A stretch of DNA of 64,000 nt. Source: an uncultured Erythrobacter sp. GTDB taxonomy: Bacteria; Pseudomonadota; Alphaproteobacteria; Sphingomonadales; Sphingomonadaceae. Positions 1 to 8,679 of this stretch are shown here, piece after piece. Made by a program: the position numbers and the translations under genes. Under the pieces are notes generated by a model, which was given only the letters and a program-made list of their open reading frames with translations, was not told the origin of the DNA and searched no databases. The stretch spans positions 62,001 through 126,000 of the forward strand of contig CANLVN010000001.1 of the NCBI GenBank assembly GCA_947494705.1, in the 5' to 3' direction. Within the stretch, counting starts at the first letter, position 1; every line of letters starts with the position of its first letter.

Positions 1-2041
1 ACCCGCGATGACCCAGCATCGGGTTGAACTCGTGTAGCTCGCCCGCGCGCCGCTTCAGGTGATCGACGCCAAGCCCGGTCGCGTCGGCCAGCTCGGCAAA
101 CTCTGCATCCTGTGTCGGCAGGAATTCGTGCAGCGGCGGGTCCAGCAGGCGGATCGTGCAGGGCAGCCCCGCCATTGCCTCGAAGATGCCGGTGAAGTCG
201 GCCCGCTGTTCGGGCAGCAACACTTCGAGCGCCTTGCGACGCCCGCGCTCGTCATCGGCGAGGATCATCTGGCGCACCGCGCTGATCCGCGAGGCATCGA
301 AGAACATGTGCTCGGTCCGGCACAACCCGATCCCCTCCGCCCCGAACTGGCGCGCCATTGCGCAGTCGGCGGGGGTCTCTGCGTTGGTACGCACTCTCAT
401 GCGGCGGCAGGCATCGGCCCAATCCATCAGCGTTGCGAAGTCGCCGACAAGCTCAGGCTCGATCGTCGGGACGATGCCGAGCATGACTTGCCCGTTTGCC
501 CCGTCGAGCGTGATCTCGTCGCCTTCCTTCAGCTCGCTCTCACCGATGCGCAGGGTGCGCGCCTTGCGGTCGATGGTGACGCCGCTTGCGCCGGAGACGC
601 ACGGACGCCCCATACCGCGCGCGACCACCGCAGCGTGGCTCGTCATACCGCCGCGTGCGGTCAGGATGCCCTGCGCGGCGTGCATGCCGTGAATGTCTTC
701 GGGGCTGGTTTCGACCCGGACCAGGATCACCTTGTCGCCGCGGTTGGCCCATTGCTCGGCCGTGTCTGCGTCGAGCACGATCTTGCCCGCCGCCGCGCCC
801 GGCGATGCGGGCAGGCCCTTGGTCAGCACGTTGCGCTCGGCATCGGGGTCGAGCGTCGGGTGCAGCAGCTGGTCGAGCGCCATGGGGTCGACCCGCGCTA
901 CCGCGTCCTCTCGCGTAATCAGCCCTTCGGCTTCCATGTCGACCGCCATCTTGAGCGCGGCCTTCGCGGTGCGCTTGCCCGTGCGCGTCTGGAGCATCCA
1001 CAGCTTGCCGCGTTCAACGGTGAACTCGATGTCCTGCATGTCCTTGTAGTGACCTTCGAGCAGGTCGAACACGCGCGCCAGTTCCTCATACGCGTCCGGC
1101 AGCGCTTCTTCCATCGAGAGCGGTTTGGCGCCTGCCTCCTCGCGCGATGCCTTGGTCAGGTATTGCGGCGTGCGGATGCCGGCGACCACGTCCTCGCCCT
1201 GCGCGTTGATCAGGTACTCGCCGTAATAGGCGCGCTTGCCGGTCGACGGGTCGCGGGTGAAGGCCACGCCGGTGGCGCTGGTATCGCCCATATTGCCAAA
1301 GACCATTGCCTGGACATTGACCGCTGTGCCCCAATCGGCAGGGATGTCGTTGAGGCGTCGGTAGACCTTTGCGCGGTCGGAATCCCAGCTGCCGAAGACC
1401 GCCGCGATTGCGCCCCACATCTGCTCGTTCACGTCCTGCGGGAACGGCTTGCCCTGCTCTTCCTCGACGATCCGCTTGAACTGGCCGACGATGCCTTTCC
1501 AGTCATCGGCGCTCAGTTCGGTGTCGTTGAAGAAGCCGTTGTCTTCCTTGGTAATCTCCAGCGCTTCCTCGAACAGGCCATGGTCGAGGCCGAGTACCAC
1601 GTCCGAGTACATCTGGATGAAGCGGCGATAGCTGTCCCAGGCAAACCGCTCGTCTTCCGAAGTTGTCGCCAGCCCCTGAACCGTTTCGTCGTTGAGGCCG
1701 AGGTTGAGGACGGTGTCCATCATGCCCGGCATCGACACCCGCGCGCCCGACCGGACCGAGACCAGCAATGGGTCGCTTGCATCGCCAAAGCTCTTGCCCA
1801 CCGCCTTTTCGATATGGGTCAGCGCTTCGGCCACTTCGGCCTTCAGCTCTTCGCGAAAGGCTTCGCCTTCCTGCAGGTAGCGCACACTCTCTTCGGTGGT
1901 GATGGTGAAGCCGGGGGGCACTGGCAGCCCGATGCTCGCCATTTCCGCAAGGTTCGCGCCCTTTCCGCCGGTGACCGTCTTGTCGCGCTGGCGCGGATCG
2001 TCATGGGGGGCGTCGCCGCCGAAGGTGTAGACTGTCTTCAT
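1..2041 (-). CDS. ppdK: pyruvate, phosphate dikinase (C-terminus cut by window edge)
   Basis: Interconverts pyruvate, ATP and phosphate with phosphoenolpyruvate, AMP and pyrophosphate in central carbon metabolism. The minus strand reads MKTVYTFGG... followed by the N-terminal PEP/pyruvate-binding domain (GGKGANLAEMASIGLPVPPG), a long nucleotide-binding region, and the mobile phosphohistidine motif GMTSHAAVVARGMGRPCVSG, then the start of the C-terminal TIM-barrel domain (GLCRTEHMFF). About 680 residues are present of an expected ~890; the rest lies left of position 1. The start has an AGGAAG-type ribosome site about 12 bases upstream. It lies downstream of glyQS in the same direction, with a 123-base gap. 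A long plus-strand reading frame over this gene is a shadow. Confidence 0.96.
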   Translation of the reverse strand, partial: MKTVYTFGGDAPHDDPRQRDKTVTGGKGANLAEMASIGLPVPPGFTITTEESVRYLQEGEAFREELKAEVAEALTHIEKAVGKSFGDASDPLLVSVRSGARVSMPGMMDTVLNLGLNDETVQGLATTSEDERFAWDSYRRFIQMYSDVVLGLDHGLFEEALEITKEDNGFFNDTELSADDWKGIVGQFKRIVEEEQGKPFPQDVNEQMWGAIAAVFGSWDSDRAKVYRRLNDIPADWGTAVNVQAMVFGNMGDTSATGVAFTRDPSTGKRAYYGEYLINAQGEDVVAGIRTPQYLTKASREEAGAKPLSMEEALPDAYEELARVFDLLEGHYKDMQDIEFTVERGKLWMLQTRTGKRTAKAALKMAVDMEAEGLITREDAVARVDPMALDQLLHPTLDPDAERNVLTKGLPASPGAAAGKIVLDADTAEQWANRGDKVILVRVETSPEDIHGMHAAQGILTARGGMTSHAAVVARGMGRPCVSGASGVTIDRKARTLRIGESELKEGDEITLDGANGQVMLGIVPTIEPELVGDFATLMDWADACRRMRVRTNAETPADCAMARQFGAEGIGLCRTEHMFFDASRISAVRQMILADDERGRRKALEVLLPEQRADFTGIFEAMAGLPCTIRLLDPPLHEFLPTQDAEFAELADATGLGVDHLKRRAGELHEFNPMLGHRG

Positions 2042-2164
2042 CGTCTCTCGCTTCCTTGCATGGAACACCGAACCGTAGCTTTTGAAAACTTCCGAATGGC
2101 GTGCATGCTTCTGTAGTTACGTCTGTTTTCCCCGGTCGTCGGCGCCAGATCTGTGACTTTTCGC

Positions 2165-4456
2165 TTACCCCTCGATCCGACTGAAATCCGCGACCTTGCC
2201 GACCGCGCGGGTAAAGCGCGACAGCAAGTCGAGGCGGGCTTTGCGTTTGGCGGGGTCGTCGTCATTGACGGTCACATCCTCGAAGAAGGCGTCGATCGGC
2301 GCGCGCAGGGTCGCAAGTGCGGCCATGGCATCTTCGAAACGCTCTTCCTCGACTGCCTGTTCCGCCTTGGGCGCTGCATCGTCGAGCGCATCGATAAGCG
2401 CCTTTTCTGCCTTTTCCGGAGTGTAGGAAAGGTCGCCCCGCCCCTGTGCCTGCGCCGCGCGCATGGTCTCGTCGAATTCCGGCTTGCCCGCGAGCGCCAG
2501 CGGGTCTTCCTCGCCAAGGCCGTCGATCCTGGTATCGGACGCGGTCCAATCCTCTTTCTTGAGGATATTGGCGGCGCGCTTGTATCCGGCGAGCAGATTA
2601 GTGCCGTCCTCGGTTTCCATAAATGCCTTGAGCGCGTGGACGCGGGCGAGGAGGCGGACCAGATCGTCCTCGCCACCTAAAGCAACAACCGCGTCGATTA
2701 GGTCGTGCCGGACGCCCGCCTCGCGCTGCTGAACCTTGAGTCGATCAACTAGGAACTCCACCACATCATCGCGTCCGCGCGCGTGCTGGACGCCGAGCAA
2801 CATGCCGGTGAAGAGTTCCTTCTCTTTATGGATAGCGTCCATGCTTGGCGCAAACCCGTCTTCGATCAACTCCTCAAACGAGCAATCATATTTCTGGCGC
2901 CACTGGGACTCGGATGGAAGCTGGTGTTCTTCAACATCGGCGAGGAATTCAAAGAGGTCGCGAAACCGGAAACGCAGGTTGTTCTTGGTCAGGAGTTGGC
3001 CAACAGCAATCGCCGCGCGACGCAATGCGAAAGGGTCTTTAGATCCTGTCGGGCGCTCTTTGATCAAGAAGAACTGAAACAGGGTATCCAGCTTGTCCGC
3101 CAAGCTTACTGCAACCGTCACCGGCGAAGTCGGCACTTCATCGCCCTGCCCGACCGGCTTGTAGTGGTCGCGGATCGCGTCGGCGACGGCATCGGGCAGG
3201 CCTTCAGCACGGGCGTAGTAGCCGCCCATCAGGCCCTGCAGTTCGGGAAACTCGCCGACCATTTCGGTGACGAGGTCGGCCTTTGCGAGGCGCGCGGCCT
3301 GTTCGGCCATGTCTGGGTCTGCGTCCTTGACGATGCCTTCCTCGACCAGCCAGCGCGCCAGTTTCGCCACGCGGTCGACCTTGTCGGCGACCGTGCCCAG
3401 CTTCTCGTGGAAGGTGATGCGCTCCAGCCCCTTGGCGTGTTCTTCGAGCGTTTTCTTCTGGTCGAGTTCCCAGAAGAACCGCGCATCGGAAAGCCGCGCG
3501 GCGAGCACCTTGCGGTTGCCGTCGACGACCACCGCGGGGTCGTTCGACGCAAGGTTGGCGGTGCAGATGAAAGCGTTGGCAAGTTTGCCCGCGCTGTCTT
3601 CGCACACGAAGTATTTCTGGTTCACGCGCGCGGTCAGCTGGATCACCTCGGGCGGCACGTCGAGATAGCTTTCATCGAAGCGCCCGAGCAGCGGCACCGG
3701 CCATTCGGTGAGGCCCGCATTCTCGACCACCAGCCCCTCGTCCTCGACAAGGGTCAGCCTCGCCTCAGCCGCAGCCTTGGCGGCGCCTTCGCGGATGATC
3801 GACGCGCGTTCCTCGTGGTCGACGATGACGAACGCGTTGCGCAGGGTCGCGGCATAATCATCCGCGCTGCCGATCTCGATTTCGCCTTCGGAATGAAAGC
3901 GATGGCCACGGGTCAGTCGTCCGCTTGCCAGCCCATCGGTAACAACCGCCACCACATCGCCATCAAGCAGCGCGACTACGCTGGACAATGGTCGCACCCA
4001 GCGCGTGCTTCCACTGCTGATAGAAGCTTCTCCCCAGCGCATTGACTTCGGCCAACTGAAGCTGCGGATGACCTCTGGAATAGCTTCCTGAACCACTCGC
4101 ACCATCGGACGCCCGGCGACATTCTTCTCGACGAAGTACGTCTCACGTCCCTTTACTTCCCGTACTTCGAGCTGGTCGCGGGAAACTCCGTTCTTGCGGC
4201 AGAAGCCCTCCACCGCCTTGTCCGGTGCGCCCACCGGCGGCCCCTTGGCCTCCTCGCGCACGGCTTCGGTCTCTGTCGGCAATCCGCGCGCAATCAACGC
4301 AAGGCGGCGCGGAGTGGACCACACGGTCAGCTCGCCCGGCTTCACGCCAGCGGCTTCCATCTCGCGGCGGAACAACTTTTCGAGTTCGGCGCGCGCGCCC
4401 GCCTGCATCCGGGCGGGGATTTCTTCGCAGCGCAATTCGAGCAGGAAGTCGGCCAT
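2165..4456 (-). CDS. glyS: glycyl-tRNA synthetase beta subunit
   Basis: Beta subunit of the alpha2beta2 bacterial glycyl-tRNA synthetase, which charges tRNA-Gly in the cytoplasm; the beta subunit mainly recognises the tRNA. The 763-residue protein begins [17 protein letters not shown], the standard N-terminus of this family, and runs to a C-terminal anticodon-binding region. An in-frame ATG further upstream would lie inside glyQ, so I take the start at 4456. The glyQ stop and this ATG share one base (TGATG), so the two subunits are translationally coupled. Length is slightly above the ~690 of E. coli, as is usual in alphaproteobacteria. Confidence 0.97.
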   Translation of the reverse strand: MADFLLELRCEEIPARMQAGARAELEKLFRREMEAAGVKPGELTVWSTPRRLALIARGLPTETEAVREEAKGPPVGAPDKAVEGFCRKNGVSRDQLEVREVKGRETYFVEKNVAGRPMVRVVQEAIPEVIRSFSWPKSMRWGEASISSGSTRWVRPLSSVVALLDGDVVAVVTDGLASGRLTRGHRFHSEGEIEIGSADDYAATLRNAFVIVDHEERASIIREGAAKAAAEARLTLVEDEGLVVENAGLTEWPVPLLGRFDESYLDVPPEVIQLTARVNQKYFVCEDSAGKLANAFICTANLASNDPAVVVDGNRKVLAARLSDARFFWELDQKKTLEEHAKGLERITFHEKLGTVADKVDRVAKLARWLVEEGIVKDADPDMAEQAARLAKADLVTEMVGEFPELQGLMGGYYARAEGLPDAVADAIRDHYKPVGQGDEVPTSPVTVAVSLADKLDTLFQFFLIKERPTGSKDPFALRRAAIAVGQLLTKNNLRFRFRDLFEFLADVEEHQLPSESQWRQKYDCSFEELIEDGFAPSMDAIHKEKELFTGMLLGVQHARGRDDVVEFLVDRLKVQQREAGVRHDLIDAVVALGGEDDLVRLLARVHALKAFMETEDGTNLLAGYKRAANILKKEDWTASDTRIDGLGEEDPLALAGKPEFDETMRAAQAQGRGDLSYTPEKAEKALIDALDDAAPKAEQAVEEERFEDAMAALATLRAPIDAFFEDVTVNDDDPAKRKARLDLLSRFTRAVGKVADFSRIEG

Positions 4457-5421
4457 CACACGAGGCTCCATTCCGGATATTGCGCCTGCCAGCGTTCGGC
4501 CATCTGCTCGGCATATTTCTCGCACGACCCGCGCGCCAGATCTCGCACGCGGCCCATATAGGATGCACGTTCCTGCACGCTGATCACGCCGCGCGCCTGC
4601 AACAGGTTGAAGACGTGGCTCGCCTCGACCGCCTGCTCGTAGGCTGCAATCGGCACGTCATTTTCGAGCGCATTGCGACACTCGGCTTCGGCCTTGGCGA
4701 AAAGGTCGAACAGCCCGTCCGTATCGGCGACCTCGAAGTTCCACTTGGACATCTGCTTCTCGTTCTCGAGAAACACCTCGCCATAGGAAACGCCATGCTG
4801 ATTGAAGGCCAGTTCGTAGACGTTGTCGACGCCCTGGATATACATGGCAAGCCGTTCGAGCCCGTAGGTCAGTTCGCCCGCGACTGGCTTGCAGTCGAAG
4901 CCGCCCATTTGCTGGAAATAGGTGAACTGGGTGACTTCCATCCCGTCGCACCAGACCTCCCAGCCCAGCCCCCATGCGCCGAGAGTGGGCGATTCCCAAT
5001 CGTCCTCGACGAAACGGATATCGTGGCGCAGCGGGTCGATACCGATGGCCTTGAGGCTGTCGAGGTAAAGTTCCTGAATGTCCGCGGGACTAGGCTTCAG
5101 GATTACCTGATATTGGTAATAATGCTGAAGCCGGTTGGGGTTCTCGCCATAGCGCCCGTCGGTCGGCCGGCGGCAGGGCTGCACGAAAGCGGCATTCCAC
5201 GGCTCGGGGCCTAGCGCACGCAGAGTCGTGGCGGTGTGAAACGTCCCCGCCCCCATACGCATGTCGTAAGGCTGCAGGATCACGCAGCCATTCGCCGCCC
5301 AGAAATCGTGCAGGGTCAGGATCATATCCTGGAATGATTTGCGCGGATCGCGCGTCGGACCTTGTGGCGGGTGACGCGTTCCGCGCGCTTTATCAGCAGA
5401 CGTGATCGGGGTCGGATTCAT
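4456..5421 (-). CDS. glyQ: glycyl-tRNA synthetase alpha subunit
   Basis: Catalytic alpha subunit of heterotetrameric glycyl-tRNA synthetase. The family signature is clear: [18 protein letters not shown] near residue 30, [14 protein letters not shown], then [13 protein letters not shown], the class II core. The protein is 321 residues. The first ~27 residues ([14 protein letters not shown]...) are a hydrophilic extension compared with E. coli GlyQ and the ribosome site in front of this ATG is weak, so the exact start is uncertain. It is first in a two-gene unit with glyS, overlapping by one base. Confidence 0.97.
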   Translation of the reverse strand: MNPTPITSADKARGTRHPPQGPTRDPRKSFQDMILTLHDFWAANGCVILQPYDMRMGAGTFHTATTLRALGPEPWNAAFVQPCRRPTDGRYGENPNRLQHYYQYQVILKPSPADIQELYLDSLKAIGIDPLRHDIRFVEDDWESPTLGAWGLGWEVWCDGMEVTQFTYFQQMGGFDCKPVAGELTYGLERLAMYIQGVDNVYELAFNQHGVSYGEVFLENEKQMSKWNFEVADTDGLFDLFAKAEAECRNALENDVPIAAYEQAVEASHVFNLLQARGVISVQERASYMGRVRDLARGSCEKYAEQMAERWQAQYPEWSLV

Positions 5422-5529
5422 GGCCGGGGCAATGGCTCAAGCCCCCGTTCGCGTCAATGACGCACCGCACAAAAGGGCAGTGCGACGCCCGCCAATGCAA
5501 GGATATCTGCGGTTTTGGTCGGCACAACC

Positions 5530-5561
5530 TTACCAAAAGTCAGGTAATCGTGACATTGTCA
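5530..5561. promoter_or_regulatory. two dyad elements upstream of the small-ORF cluster
   Basis: TTACC (5530-5534) and GGTAA (5543-5547) form an inverted repeat with an 8-base spacer; directly after it TGACATTGTCA (5551-5561) has perfect 5-base arms. Both lie in the 239-base gap between glyQ and the first tiny ORF. An operator for the Xre-type regulator encoded at 6097-6297 is an inference; I see no convincing -35/-10 pair. Confidence 0.3.
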
Positions 5562-5660
5562 GCGAATCACTACATAAAGTCAAGCGAACCTGACATTCCG
5601 GAAGGTTCACCAGACACAAAGCATTCTAGACCCACACTCTTCCTCCCCAGGAGAACGGTT

Positions 5661-5789
5661 ATGAAAAATGTCTATGCTTTCTTCGCTGCGGTCTTGATGA
5701 CCGCAATCGTCACCGCTCCCATTTCGACAGACAAGACCAGCGGCTTCGCTCCAGTCTTCGCCAGCGACTCCTCAGTTGTCCTTGCCTGA
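5661..5789 (+). CDS. small exported peptide, 42 residues, unknown
   Basis: The ORF begins MKNVYAFFAAVLMTAIVTAP and has a signal-peptide or single-membrane-segment look (one Lys, a hydrophobic core, small residues after it). An excellent ribosome site AGGAGA (5649-5654) sits 6 bases ahead of the ATG, which is the main reason to call it. No family recognised. It is the first of three tiny ORFs placed in front of an Xre-type regulator. A longer frame running from 5457 exists, but its upstream part has no ribosome site. Confidence 0.55.
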   Translation: MKNVYAFFAAVLMTAIVTAPISTDKTSGFAPVFASDSSVVLA

Positions 5790-5850
5790 TCGGCCGAGAT
5801 TTTCGCAGCCAAGGGCTCGCCTTCGGCCCGGTCGAATGGAGCAAAAAACC

Positions 5851-5976
5851 ATGATCAAACGCGTGGAATCGGCGGTGGCAAGCAACCGCGTCCGCCGCGA
5901 CCTGTTCACTACATACTCGCTCGTAGGCACCCTGCCCTACTGGGCCTCCCGAATGAGCTTAGGAGATCCGCAATGA
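5851..5976 (+). CDS. small basic protein, 41 residues, unknown
   Basis: MIKRVESAVASNRVRRDLFT... is a hydrophilic, arginine-rich start followed by a mildly hydrophobic stretch (YSLVGTLPYWASRM). GGAG at 5838-5841 lies 9 bases ahead of the ATG. Its stop codon overlaps the ATG of the next tiny ORF (ATGA at 5973-5976), which argues for translational coupling and hence for a real gene. It has some resemblance in size and arginine content to DUF1127-type proteins, but I do not see that motif clearly. Function unknown. Confidence 0.5.
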   Translation: MIKRVESAVASNRVRRDLFTTYSLVGTLPYWASRMSLGDPQ

Positions 5977-6092
5977 AAACACTGAGCAAGACAATCTGCA
6001 TCGCACGCTGGAAGGCCTGCATCATGCTCGCCATGACCGGTTATGCTTTCGGCAACATCCTTGCCAAGAGCGCGAGCGCCTTCGGATTTTGA
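5973..6092 (+). CDS. small hydrophobic peptide, 39 residues, unknown
   Basis: MKTLSKTICIARWKACIMLA leads into a short hydrophobic segment and ends ...SASAFGF. AGGAGA (5961-5966) is ideally spaced from the ATG. The start overlaps the previous ORF by four bases, and the Xre-type regulator begins only 4 bases after its stop, so the three appear to be co-translated. Two cysteines and a charged N-terminus are visible; no family recognised. Too short for most gene callers. Confidence 0.5.
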   Translation: MKTLSKTICIARWKACIMLAMTGYAFGNILAKSASAFGF

Positions 6093-6096
6093 ACCG

Positions 6097-6297
6097 ATGA
6101 AGAACCGCCTCAAGGTGCTGCGCGCCGAGCGCGACTGGTCTCAGGCAGAGCTTGCCGGGCGCATCGACGTGTCGCGCCAGGCGGTCAATGCCATCGAGAC
6201 CGGAAAGCACGACCCCTCGCTACCCCTCGCCTTTCGCATCGCGCGTTTGTTCGAGATGCAGATCGAAGACATCTTCGACGACGGAGATAATGCATGA
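6097..6297 (+). CDS. Xre-family helix-turn-helix regulator (compact, YozG-like)
   Basis: This 66-residue protein is almost entirely one Cro/C1-type HTH: KNRLKVLRAERDWSQAELAG, then the recognition region VSRQAVNAIETGKHDPSL, and the typical tail LARLFEMQIEDIFDD-like (here IARLFEMQIEDIF). Such minimal regulators are commonly encoded beside a small membrane protein, as here, where the downstream start overlaps its stop (ATGA). I start at 6097 rather than the upstream in-frame ATG at 6043 because 6097 gives the usual N-terminus. It probably autoregulates the cluster. Confidence 0.9.
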   Translation: MKNRLKVLRAERDWSQAELAGRIDVSRQAVNAIETGKHDPSLPLAFRIARLFEMQIEDIFDDGDNA

Positions 6298-6596
6298 CTA
6301 AGGATAGTAGACTTTCACCCGGAGAAGCCCGGACTCGCCAGCGGCAGCGTCGTCAGATCATCTATATCGGCATCGCCGCCTTTCTGGGAGCCGTGATCGG
6401 CGGCACGACCGGTATCTTCGATCAGGGGGACGGCAACCTGTTCGCAGGTAACTGGGGAGACCTCAGCCTGCCACCTGGCGTCGCAATCGCACTGACGATG
6501 GCTCTCGTTTTGTCCTTCTTCGCTTTGCCCCTCTACGGATTCACCCAGATCGACGATTACAAACGAGAGATGATCATCGCTTGGCTGCGGGGATAA
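6294..6596 (+). CDS. small membrane protein paired with the Xre regulator
   Basis: A 100-residue protein with a basic N-terminus (RTRQRQRRQ), a first membrane segment (IIYIGIAAFLGAVIGGTTG, about residues 21-40), a short polar loop and a second segment (GVAIALTMALVLSFFALPLYG). Overlaps the regulator by four bases, with GGAGAT upstream as ribosome site. The arrangement of a compact Xre regulator plus a two-helix membrane protein recurs in many bacteria, but its role is not settled; I do not assign a function. Confidence 0.75.
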   Translation: MTKDSRLSPGEARTRQRQRRQIIYIGIAAFLGAVIGGTTGIFDQGDGNLFAGNWGDLSLPPGVAIALTMALVLSFFALPLYGFTQIDDYKREMIIAWLRG

Positions 6597-6665
6597 ATCG
6601 CGGCCACCCCTTTCAACCCACTGTAATACATACCATCTAAACCCAACCCGAAAGGAACCTGTCTT

Positions 6666-7589
6666 ATGAAACTCAAGTCACTTATCACCGCGTCAGTCGC
6701 CAGCCTTGCCCTGTTCGCAGGCAGCCCGGCGCTCGCCGATGCGCATATGGAAGACGCCGCCGCAACCGAACTGCCCAGCGGTCCGGAGGGCCCCGCATTG
6801 TGGAAGGTCGCGGATGAAGACACCACGATCTACCTTTTCGGCACCGTCCACGTCCTGCCAAAGGACCTGGTCTGGTACGATGCCGAAATCGACATGGCCC
6901 TGTCCTCCGCCGACACCATCGTGACCGAGATCGCGATGGATCCGCAGAGCGAAGCGGCGATGCAGCAGCTTGCGATGCAGCGCGGCATGGCTACCGATGG
7001 CACCACCCTGCGCTCGCTGCTGAACGAGGAACAGACCGCCGCATACGAAGCCGCGCTTGCCGGTCTCGGCGCTCCTCCGGCTGCCTTCGACCAGTTTGAA
7101 CCGTGGCTTGCCGGTCTTACCCTCTCGGTGCTTCCCCTGATGCAGCAGGGCTATGACCCCAATTCGGGCGTCGATAAGGTGATCCTGTCCAAGGCTCCCG
7201 ACATTGCGAAGGATGCTCTCGAAACTGCCGACTTCCAGCTCGGCATCTTCGACAACCTTTCACAGGACGACCAGGTCGCGTTCCTGATGGATGCGGTCGA
7301 GAACATGGATGAAGCCAAAACGATGATCGACAGCATGGTCGCCGAATGGTCCGATGGTGATCCCGACGGTCTGGCGGACGTGATGAACGAAGGCCTCGAG
7401 AAAGATCCCAGTCTCGCCGACGCGTTGCTCTATTCGCGCAACCGCAACTGGGCCGAGTGGATTGATGCGCGCCTCGACAGCACGCCGGGTACCGTGTTCA
7501 TCGCTGTGGGTGCAGGCCACCTCGCCGGGGACAAGAGCGTGCAGGACTATCTCGCCGAGCGCGAGATCGAAGTGACCCGCGTGCAGTAA
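6666..7589 (+). CDS. TraB/GumN family protein, exported
   Basis: A 307-residue protein with a Sec signal peptide (MKLKSLITASVASLALFAGSPALADA). The TraB/GumN fold is indicated by the first conserved block LFGTVHVLP near residue 58, conserved acidic residues in between, and the last block VFIAVGAGHLAGDKSVQDYL close to the C-terminus. These proteins belong to the EreA/ChaN-like superfamily of putative metal-dependent hydrolases or proteases; the substrate in bacteria is unknown. A good AAGGA ribosome site precedes the ATG. It is followed directly by a second family member, so this is a tandem pair. Confidence 0.9.
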   Translation: MKLKSLITASVASLALFAGSPALADAHMEDAAATELPSGPEGPALWKVADEDTTIYLFGTVHVLPKDLVWYDAEIDMALSSADTIVTEIAMDPQSEAAMQQLAMQRGMATDGTTLRSLLNEEQTAAYEAALAGLGAPPAAFDQFEPWLAGLTLSVLPLMQQGYDPNSGVDKVILSKAPDIAKDALETADFQLGIFDNLSQDDQVAFLMDAVENMDEAKTMIDSMVAEWSDGDPDGLADVMNEGLEKDPSLADALLYSRNRNWAEWIDARLDSTPGTVFIAVGAGHLAGDKSVQDYLAEREIEVTRVQ

Positions 7590-8534
7590 TTGTCGCGAGT
7601 TTCATTCTCTGAACAATGCAGCGCCGCTCCCCTCGCGAGGGTGGGAGCGGCGTTTGCTGTTTTACTCGCGGCCGTAATGGTCCTTGCCAGCTGCGGCCAG
7701 CGCGAGGAATCGGCGACCGATGGCTTGGAAGCTTTCGACTGGCCTACCCCCTCACCTGCGATCTACAAAATCACCGGAGAGGACAGCGACGTCGAAGGCT
7801 GGTTGATGGGGACTATCCACGCCCTGCCCGATGGCATCGACTGGCGCACCGAAGCGATCACGCAGGCTATCGACGATGCGGACTACCTGATCCTCGAAGT
7901 CGACAATTTCGATGATAGCGCCGCGACCTTCTCGCAGCTTTCCACGACCCCCGATCTCGGCGCGCTTGCGCCCCGAGTGGCGCCGGACTTGCGAGAGGAC
8001 CTTAACGCGATGATCGCGCGTTCTCACTACAGCGCTGCGAGTTTTCGCGACATGGAGGAATGGGCCGCTGCCATCGTCCTTTCACAGGTCGACGCGCCGG
8101 GCCGCGCGGCCAACGGCGTTGATCGCGCCCTACTCACCGAATTCAGCGACCGCGATGTACGCGGTTTCGAGACCGCTGCGGTGCAGTTCGGAGCCTTCGA
8201 TACACTCGCCACTGCCGATCAGCGTGTGCTGCTGGAACAGACAGTGCGCGACTGGACTGGCGGGCCGAACGAGCGTCGCGAATTAATGGCTGCCTGGATT
8301 GCAGGCGACATCGAGCGGCTCGAAGAGGCAACCGATACAGGGATCATGGCCGATCCGGAATTGCGCGAGGCATTGCTGGTGCGACGCAACGCGGCTTGGA
8401 TTGCGAAACTCGAATTGCTTCTGCGCAACGAAGAAAGGCCACTCGTGGCGGTGGGCGCGGCGCATGTGGCAGGGCCGGATGGTTTGCCTGCGATGCTGGA
8501 AGCGCGTGGCTACACGGTTGAACGCCTTCCCTGA
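7590..8534 (+). CDS. TraB/GumN family lipoprotein, second copy
   Basis: A 314-residue relative of the upstream protein: MGTIHALPDGIDW is the N-terminal block and PLVAVGAAHVAGPDGLPAML the C-terminal one. The N-terminus contains a lipobox (LASC, followed by GQ), so it is probably lipid-anchored. The start is unclear. A TTG at 7590 immediately follows the stop of the first copy; a GTG at 7641 would give a shorter signal peptide but falls inside a terminator-like hairpin (7622-7652). Sequence identity to the first copy is low outside the motifs, so the duplication is old. Confidence 0.85.
   Translation: MSRVSFSEQCSAAPLARVGAAFAVLLAAVMVLASCGQREESATDGLEAFDWPTPSPAIYKITGEDSDVEGWLMGTIHALPDGIDWRTEAITQAIDDADYLILEVDNFDDSAATFSQLSTTPDLGALAPRVAPDLREDLNAMIARSHYSAASFRDMEEWAAAIVLSQVDAPGRAANGVDRALLTEFSDRDVRGFETAAVQFGAFDTLATADQRVLLEQTVRDWTGGPNERRELMAAWIAGDIERLEEATDTGIMADPELREALLVRRNAAWIAKLELLLRNEERPLVAVGAAHVAGPDGLPAMLEARGYTVERLP
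7622..7663 (+). terminator. terminator-like hairpin inside the start of the second TraB gene
   Basis: CGCCGCTCCC (7622-7631) pairs perfectly with GGGAGCGGCG (7643-7652) around an 11-base loop, followed by TTTGCTGTTTT. This has the form of an intrinsic terminator for the first TraB/GumN gene, yet it lies in the presumed signal-peptide codons of the second. Confidence 0.65.
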
Positions 8535-8679
8535 TCGCTCGCGCCCGCGTGCGCCCAAGTTTCGAGTTGCTTTTCCCCCCGCACCCGCTAAGAGCCACGC
8601 CCTTCGGAGCCCTGGTCATCCCTGGAGGCGGGGCAGTTCCGAAATACAAGTCTAACAAGCATTCGAAAGGTACGATGTC

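Noticed and set aside
59..2116. Long plus-strand reading frame opposite ppdK
   Set aside because: The minus strand encodes a clear pyruvate phosphate dikinase with the phosphohistidine motif; the plus frame has no recognisable domain and is a GC-rich antisense shadow.
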